In this document: positions 14,031 through 18,541 of the stretch, one piece after another
Position numbering within the stretch: the first letter of the stretch is position 1
How the letters are laid out: every line of letters begins with the position of its first letter
NCBI GenBank assembly: GCA_050011755.1
Contig: JBEKIM010000084.1
Location: 1-18,541, forward strand
From: Bog-159 sp050011755
Lineage (GTDB): Bacteria > Acidobacteriota > Terriglobia > Bryobacterales > Bryobacteraceae
Direction: 5' to 3'
DNA: 18,541 nt
The notes under the pieces: generated by a model
Told to the model about the DNA's origin: nothing
The model's input: only the letters and a program-made list of their open reading frames with translations
The model's database searches: none
Program-made: the position numbers and the translations under genes

Positions 14031-14978
14031 TTAGGACCGGCTTCGGGCCTTCGACGCCTTGATGTAGGCCTCTGGAATCAGCAGGGTAAGCGCGTCGGGC
14101 ACGATCTCCACCCGCGCCGGAATGTGTCCCGCATATTCGCCATCCACTTGAATATACACACGCCGGTCCGCCGTGCCGGGCATGCACACCGTTTCCGTCC
14201 GAATCAACGAAATGCCCGGCACCCCGGTCAGTTTGCGCATCGCCACCCGCGCCAGGTAGGTCAGAAACAGGAACGAACTGCGCCCTTCGAAGAGCACTAC
14301 TTCGAACCGATCGTCCAACAAGCTGGTGCTTTGCGCGATCTGCAGATCGCCGCCATAATTGCGCACTTTGCTGATCAGCGCGAAGGCGCAGCTCACCCGG
14401 CGGCCCTCCACCAGCACCTCGAACTCGTCTAACTTCCGGCCGATCAGGCTGAAGCCGCCGATCCAATAGGCCAGCTTTCCCAGGCGCGCCTTGAGCGGCA
14501 AGTTGATGCTGTATACGATCCGGGCATCCAGTCCGATTCCCGCCATCAGCAGAAACAGCCGGCTGCGTTCGGATCCGTTCGCGCATTGCAGCCGGCCCAT
14601 CGAAATCCGCGTGGGAATACAATCGCGCAGGCTGGCCGCGGCCCGCTCGATGCTCGCACTGAGCCCCATCTCATTGGCCAATACGTTGGCCGTGCCGGCG
14701 GGCAAAATACCGAGCGGCACATCGGAGAAAGCCACGCCCTCGGCGATCTCGTTGATGGTTCCGTCGCCGCCGGCCGCCAGGATCAATTCCGCGCCGTCCG
14801 CGATGCTGCGCCGCGCGATCGCGCCCGCGGTGCCGGGGCCCTGCGTGGGCACCAGCCACGTGTCGTGTCCCGCTTCGCGCAGGATTTCCGCGGCGTCGGA
14901 CAGACGCTTCAACCCCTTATCGCCCATCTTGCCTGCAAAAGGATTGTAAATGATGATGGTCTTGCGTGCGGAGGCTAT
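14031..14978 (-). CDS. Diacylglycerol kinase-family lipid kinase (YegS/DagK type)
   Basis: A lipid kinase of the diacylglycerol/sphingosine kinase fold, which phosphorylates a lipid hydroxyl at the inner membrane face. The nucleotide-binding signature GGDGTINE is at residues 70-77, followed by GILPAGTANVLANEMG (about 110-125), both typical. The C-terminal beta-sandwich domain continues to about 315 and includes IQVDGEY. The first canonical start is the ATG at 14927, but it would remove the first strand and the conserved YNPFAGK turn. The frame stays open upstream and codes TIIIYNPFAGK, with no ATG, GTG or TTG there. A GGAG at 14989-14986 lies seven bases before an ATA at 14978-14976, which I take as the likely start (315 residues). 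If that is wrong, the 298-residue form from 14927 is the fallback. It is divergent from ligA. Confidence 0.85.
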   Translation of the reverse strand: MASARKTIIIYNPFAGKMGDKGLKRLSDAAEILREAGHDTWLVPTQGPGTAGAIARRSIADGAELILAAGGDGTINEIAEGVAFSDVPLGILPAGTANVLANEMGLSASIERAAASLRDCIPTRISMGRLQCANGSERSRLFLLMAGIGLDARIVYSINLPLKARLGKLAYWIGGFSLIGRKLDEFEVLVEGRRVSCAFALISKVRNYGGDLQIAQSTSLLDDRFEVVLFEGRSSFLFLTYLARVAMRKLTGVPGISLIRTETVCMPGTADRRVYIQVDGEYAGHIPARVEIVPDALTLLIPEAYIKASKARSRS

Positions 14979-14985
14979 GGCTTTA

Positions 14986-14989
14986 CTCC
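14986..14989 (-). promoter_or_regulatory. Putative ribosome binding site before an ATA start
   Basis: On the minus strand, GGAG (complement of ctcc) is seven bases before the ATA at 14978. Together with the conserved kinase N-terminus encoded just after it, this supports initiation here rather than at the ATG 51 bases further in. Confidence 0.4.
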
Positions 14990-14998
14990 AGTCCTCTA

Positions 14999-15013
14999 AG
15001 TTTAAACTATAGT
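14999..15013. promoter_or_regulatory. Palindrome and -10-like box in the kinase/ligA divergent gap
   Basis: AGTTTAAACT (14999-15008) is a perfect ten-base palindrome, and TATAGT (15008-15013) resembles a -10 box reading toward ligA, 11 bases before its ATG. No clear -35 box is present. If it is the promoter, the ligA mRNA would have almost no leader, which fits the weak ribosome binding site there. This is suggestive only. Confidence 0.35.
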
Positions 15014-15024
15014 GAGAAACGCCG

Positions 15025-17010
15025 ATGCCAAAGAATCCCGCCGCCCGGATTGAAAAGCTGCGCGAAACGCTGCGCCATCACGAGCGCCTGTATTACGTGC
15101 TCGACCAGCCCGAGGTTAGCGATGCCGAATACGACGCCTTGATGCGCGAGCTGCGCGATCTGGAAACCGCGCATCCCGACCTGCTCACGCCCGACTCGCC
15201 CACCCAGCGCGTGGGCGGCAAGCCGCGCGAAGGCTTCATCAAGGTGGCGCACAGCGCGCCCATGCTGAGCCTCGACAACGCCCTGGACGAAGGCGAGTTG
15301 CGCGATTTCGACCGCCGCGTGCGCGAACTGCTGCGCGGCGCCGCGTTCCAATACGTCACCGAATTGAAGCTGGACGGCCTTTCCATGGCTGCCCACTATC
15401 GCGATGGGCAATTTGTCCAGGCCATTACCCGCGGCGACGGCGTCGTGGGCGAGGACGTCACCGGAAATGCGCGCACCATCCGCTCCCTACCCCTGCGCGT
15501 CGCGTCCCACTTGCCGCAATTCGAAGTGCGCGGCGAAACCGTGATGAACCGGCGCGCCTTCGAACGCCTGAACGCGGAACGCGACGAGCGCGGGCTGTCG
15601 CGCTTTGCCAACCCGCGCAACGCCGCGGCCGGATCGCTGCGCGTGCTGGAGCCTTCCATTACCGCCTCCCGCCGCCTCGACTATTTCACCTATTTCCTGC
15701 AGGTGGACGGCGCCCCCGCCTACCCGCGCCATTGGGAATCGCTCGAAGAACTGGTGCGCCTGGGCTTTAAGGTCAACCCCCACCGCCAACTCTGCCGGGA
15801 CGTGGACGAGGTTCTGCGATTCTGCGCGGAATGGGAAGCCAAGCGCGAGCAGTTGCCCTACGAAATCGACGGAGTGGTGGTGAAAGTGGATTCCATCGCC
15901 CAACAGCAGCAGCTTGGATTCACCGCCAAAGCCCCGCGCTGGGCCATCGCCTATAAATATCCGGCGCGGCAGGCGTTGACCACCGTGGAGAATATCGAAG
16001 TGCAGGTGGGACGTACCGGCGCCCTCACCCCTGTGGCCCGCCTCAAACCCGTCGAAGTCAGCGGCGTCACCGTGTCGCGCGCCACGCTGCACAACGAAGA
16101 CGAAATCGAGCGGTTGGGCCTCGAGATCGGCGACACCGTGGTGATTGAACGCAGCGGCGATGTCATCCCGAAAGTGGTCCGGGTGCAGACGCAGGGCTCT
16201 TACCGCAAGCCCTTCGCTATGCCCAAGACGTGTCCCGTGTGCGGCGGCAGGATCGTGCGCGAAGAGGGCGAAGCCGCATCCCGCTGCATCAACATCAACT
16301 GCCCGGCGCGTTTGAAGGAATCCATCCTGCATTTCGCCGCGCGCGGCGTCATGAACATCGATGGCTTGGGAGACGTGCTCGTGAATCAACTCGTCGACAG
16401 CGGCATGCTGCGCAGCGTGGCCGATATCTACAGTCTGACGCTCGATCGATTGGTGTCGCTCGAGCGCATGGCCGAAAAGTCCGCGGGCAACGTAATCCGT
16501 AACATCGAGAAATCCAAGGAGTGCCCCCTGCCGCGCATTCTCACGGCGCTGGGCATCCGATTCGTGGGCGAGCGCACAGCCGTGTTTCTGGCGGAAGCCT
16601 TCGGCAGCCTGGACCGCATCGCGCAGGCCGGCGTCGATGAATTGCAGCGCGCCGAGGAAGTGGGGCCGAAAGTCGCGGAGAGCGTTTACGAATTCTTCCA
16701 CGAGCCGCGCAACCAGGAACTGGTGGAGCGCCTGCGCGCGGCCGGCCTCAAGTTCGCATACCAATCCACCCGCAAGAAGGGCGGCCCGCTGGCGGGGAAG
16801 ACGTTCGTGCTCACTGGAACCTTGCCCAACCTCAGCCGGGAAGACGCCACCCGCCTGATCGAAGCCGCGGGCGGCAAAGTCAGCGGCTCAGTCAGCCGGA
16901 AGACCAGCTACGTCGTGGCGGGCGAGGACGCGGGATCGAAACTGGACAAAGCCCGCGGCCTGGGCGTGGAAGTGATCGACGAGCGGCGGCTGTTGGAACT
17001 GGCCGGCTAG
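15025..17010 (+). CDS. ligA: NAD-dependent DNA ligase LigA
   Basis: The essential bacterial ligase that seals nicks using NAD+ in replication and repair. It has 661 residues, full length for the family. Domains in order: Ia (about 1-70, with YYVLDQPEVSDAEYD); adenylation domain with the nucleotidyl lysine K115 in ELKLDG; OB fold (about 315-395); a four-cysteine zinc finger C403, C406, C421, C426; helix-hairpin-helix repeats (about 430-580); and a C-terminal BRCT domain (about 588-661, GKTFVLTGTLPN). All key residues visible are intact. The start is the only sensible Met and gives the normal N-terminus; the ribosome binding site is weak. The gene converges on the GloVer-repeat gene with a 29-base gap. 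Confidence 0.98.
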   Translation: MPKNPAARIEKLRETLRHHERLYYVLDQPEVSDAEYDALMRELRDLETAHPDLLTPDSPTQRVGGKPREGFIKVAHSAPMLSLDNALDEGELRDFDRRVRELLRGAAFQYVTELKLDGLSMAAHYRDGQFVQAITRGDGVVGEDVTGNARTIRSLPLRVASHLPQFEVRGETVMNRRAFERLNAERDERGLSRFANPRNAAAGSLRVLEPSITASRRLDYFTYFLQVDGAPAYPRHWESLEELVRLGFKVNPHRQLCRDVDEVLRFCAEWEAKREQLPYEIDGVVVKVDSIAQQQQLGFTAKAPRWAIAYKYPARQALTTVENIEVQVGRTGALTPVARLKPVEVSGVTVSRATLHNEDEIERLGLEIGDTVVIERSGDVIPKVVRVQTQGSYRKPFAMPKTCPVCGGRIVREEGEAASRCININCPARLKESILHFAARGVMNIDGLGDVLVNQLVDSGMLRSVADIYSLTLDRLVSLERMAEKSAGNVIRNIEKSKECPLPRILTALGIRFVGERTAVFLAEAFGSLDRIAQAGVDELQRAEEVGPKVAESVYEFFHEPRNQELVERLRAAGLKFAYQSTRKKGGPLAGKTFVLTGTLPNLSREDATRLIEAAGGKVSGSVSRKTSYVVAGEDAGSKLDKARGLGVEVIDERRLLELAG

Positions 17011-17020
17011 TCACCCGGCC
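17001..17020. terminator. Possible stem-loop between the convergent ligA and GloVer genes
   Basis: GGCCGG (17001-17006) can pair with CCGGCC (17015-17020) across an eight-base loop that includes the ligA stop. It sits at the convergence point of two genes, but no T run follows on either strand, so a terminator role is a weak inference. Confidence 0.25.
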
Positions 17021-17039
17021 AGATCGGCCCAGCGACTCG

Positions 17040-18356
17040 TCACGGCAGGATTTCGAAGAGCACTCCGGCGCCATGAGGACCGCTGAACGCCGCCGTGCCG
17101 TACAGATTGCCATTCGAATCCATCAGCAGGCCCGCGAGCGGACCGCCTCCGGCCTCGCCATTCCCGAAGCGGGACAGGATAGATTCCGTATAGCCATCCG
17201 CGCCAGGTGACAACTCATAAACCGTGCCACAACCATCCGCGCACGAATCGGTGGTTCCACCACCGCCGTCCAAGGTCGTGCCGTAGACGTTACCGAAGGC
17301 ATCCAATATCGGATTACCGTATGGATACATGCCATCCCTGTTTCCCGTGAAGGTATGGATGACGCTCTCCGTCCAGCCGGCGGCTCCGTTGCGAGTCAAT
17401 TTGTAAACAACGCCCTCGCCCGTCCTATCTCCGCCGCCCACCGTGGTTCCATACAAATTGCCCGCGGCGTCGAACGCCAGGCCCGAATAAGGGGAGCAGC
17501 CATCGGAGCGGCATGTGAAGTTATATAGAACCGACGCTTGCCAGCCGCCGGTGCTATGGCTGAGACGGAACACGGTACCTCCTCCCGCGGGCGACGATCC
17601 GCCATAAAATGTTGTCCCGTAATAATTCCCGGACCTGTCCAAGATCAGATTGGATTGCGGGCTCCAGCCATCCGTGTGGTCATTGGTGAAGTTGTGGAGA
17701 ATGGTTTCATGCCAAGGGCCGCTTTCAGCAGGCGACAGTTCAAAGATGGTGCCGCAACCGACGACAATACCGGCCCCACACCCAGTGCCGGTACCTCCTC
17801 CGGAGGTCGTGCCATAAAGATTACCCGCCGCATCGAAGACCAGGCCGGCAAGCGGGCCGGCCCCGTCGGTGCTGCCGTTCACGCCACCACGAAAACTGTA
17901 CAGGATGGTTTCCGTCCAGGTTCCATCGCTTCCAGGGCTCAGCCTGAACACCGTACCCGAGTTAGCTTCCAGAGATCGGCCACCGGCGAGGGTCGTTCCA
18001 TATAAATTGCCTTGCGCATCGAAGATCAGCGGGGCCTGCGGCTGTTGCCCGTCGACCAGCGGACCTTGAAAGGCGTGAATGACGCGCTCGACGTAGCTGC
18101 CGCCGCCGTCGGGGGATAACTCAAAGACTGTCCCGCAGCCGTACTCACACGGGCCATCGCCGCCGGAATACGAGGTTCCGTATAAATCGCCGCGTGCATC
18201 CATGACCAGCTTGGATTCGGGCGCGGCGGCATCCGGGTCCCCCTGGAAGGTATAACGGGTCTTGCGGGTAGCCGCCATGGAGGAGGCGGCGACGGTGATT
18301 AAGACTATGGCGAAGACCATGCCTTCGCGAATCCGGAGATTATTATTAGATGGCAT
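17040..18356 (-). CDS. Secreted seven-repeat GloVer (TIGR03803-type) protein
   Basis: An exported protein of 438 residues built almost entirely of GloVer repeats, a family especially common in Acidobacteriota. A signal peptide runs to about residue 29 (hydrophobic 14-24, SMAA before T30). Seven units each contain a D-x-x-GN-LYGTT-type strand, a Gly-rich loop and a GTVF-x-LS strand; the coded YGT motifs fall near 18178, 17998, 17812, 17610, 17450, 17278 and 17098. Seven such four-stranded units would fit a beta-propeller (inference). Several Gly-rich loops hold close Cys pairs (for example CEYGC and CADGC). No enzyme motif or C-terminal sorting tag is present. The start at 18356 has a weak ribosome binding site; Met13 is an alternative that shortens only the basic start of the signal peptide. 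The right-hand inverted repeat lies 63 bases upstream. Confidence 0.88.
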   Translation of the reverse strand: MPSNNNLRIREGMVFAIVLITVAASSMAATRKTRYTFQGDPDAAAPESKLVMDARGDLYGTSYSGGDGPCEYGCGTVFELSPDGGGSYVERVIHAFQGPLVDGQQPQAPLIFDAQGNLYGTTLAGGRSLEANSGTVFRLSPGSDGTWTETILYSFRGGVNGSTDGAGPLAGLVFDAAGNLYGTTSGGGTGTGCGAGIVVGCGTIFELSPAESGPWHETILHNFTNDHTDGWSPQSNLILDRSGNYYGTTFYGGSSPAGGGTVFRLSHSTGGWQASVLYNFTCRSDGCSPYSGLAFDAAGNLYGTTVGGGDRTGEGVVYKLTRNGAAGWTESVIHTFTGNRDGMYPYGNPILDAFGNVYGTTLDGGGGTTDSCADGCGTVYELSPGADGYTESILSRFGNGEAGGGPLAGLLMDSNGNLYGTAAFSGPHGAGVLFEILP

Positions 18357-18419
18357 TTCGAATCGTTCCCGGACGATAGTATGGCATCCGAAGAGGGATG
18401 CGCGGAAGGGGTTCGCGCG

Positions 18420-18541
18420 GTTTTTACATTTGTTTTACAGACATGAATTAAGCGCCTGGGCGAAAAATCATTGAGTATCGGTTTCACGTACTAAGCTCGC
18501 CGCGCATTACCGTGACCGCCTGCCCCGCCATGAAAACGCGG
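18420..18541 (-). repeat. Right copy of the 122-base inverted repeat
   Basis: This is the exact reverse complement of bases 1-122, ending at the last base of the window. The 63 bases between it and the GloVer gene start (18357-18419) are unique. A short open frame running through the copy is present in both copies only because the bases are identical, and it diverges at once outside the repeat, so it is not evidence of a gene. Confidence 0.9.

Noticed and set aside
14011..14622. N-terminal extension of the duplicated-domain protein to 423 residues
   Set aside because: The extra part is the lipid kinase gene read in another frame; the composition changes abruptly at the boundary and a ribosome binding site supports the short form.
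15487..16764. Minus-strand open frame of 425 residues opposite ligA
   Set aside because: Shadow of ligA, which is full length with all motifs.
1..18541. Whole window as a composite transposon or linear plasmid bounded by the inverted repeat
   Set aside because: No transposase or replication gene is present, and the cargo includes ligA and queA, which are ordinary chromosomal genes.

Overview
The window is GC-rich bacterial chromosome, densely coded on both strands. It most likely comes from an Acidobacteriota genome of the Solibacter/Bryobacter kind. This assignment is inference. It rests on a secreted protein built of seven GloVer repeats, a PEP-CTERM protein, TTCAG-centred twin palindromes between genes, and decaheme cytochrome genes sitting among ordinary housekeeping genes (queA, ligA). 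No rRNA, tRNA, CRISPR array, transposase or phage gene was seen.

Layout. (1) Bases 1-122 and 18420-18541 are perfect reverse complements, so the window begins and ends in the same repeat. (2) Bases 490-5622 hold a compact + strand operon in the order mtrC-mtrA-mtrB: a decaheme OmcA/MtrC-type cytochrome, a periplasmic MtrA/DmsE-type decaheme cytochrome and an MtrB/PioB-type outer-membrane barrel. Together they look like a complete porin-cytochrome conduit for moving electrons across the outer membrane. A membrane-anchored FkbM-type methyltransferase follows 21 bases later. (3) Bases 6574-10186 are three overlapping + strand genes: a small subunit-like protein, a GMC flavoprotein with a CX5CX3C motif like that of Fe-S GMC dehydrogenases, and a thiamine-diphosphate enzyme. 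(4) Twin palindromes at 10198-10236 separate this cassette from a radical SAM protein of the spore-photolyase-like family and queA. (5) Bases 12327-13354 carry a PEP-CTERM protein overlapping a small four-helix membrane protein. (6) On the - strand, 14978-13351, lie a lipid kinase of the diacylglycerol kinase family and a protein with a duplicated domain. (7) ligA (+) is divergent from the kinase gene and converges on the GloVer-repeat protein (-).

How the genes may work together. MtrA in the periplasm, held in the MtrB barrel, would pass electrons to (or from) MtrC outside the cell. The inner-membrane quinol oxidase that should feed it is not in the window. The GMC flavoprotein could in principle be an electron-donating dehydrogenase, but neither it nor its small partner has a visible export signal, so a direct link to the conduit is speculative.

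Main points for a second look: the conduit itself; a haem site in MtrA reading CXXCQ instead of CXXCH; absence of a lipobox in MtrC; a CX5C pair in MtrC domain III; the Fe-S-type motif in the GMC protein; an apparent ATA start codon for the lipid kinase; and the 122-base terminal inverted repeat, which may be either genomic or an assembly artefact.
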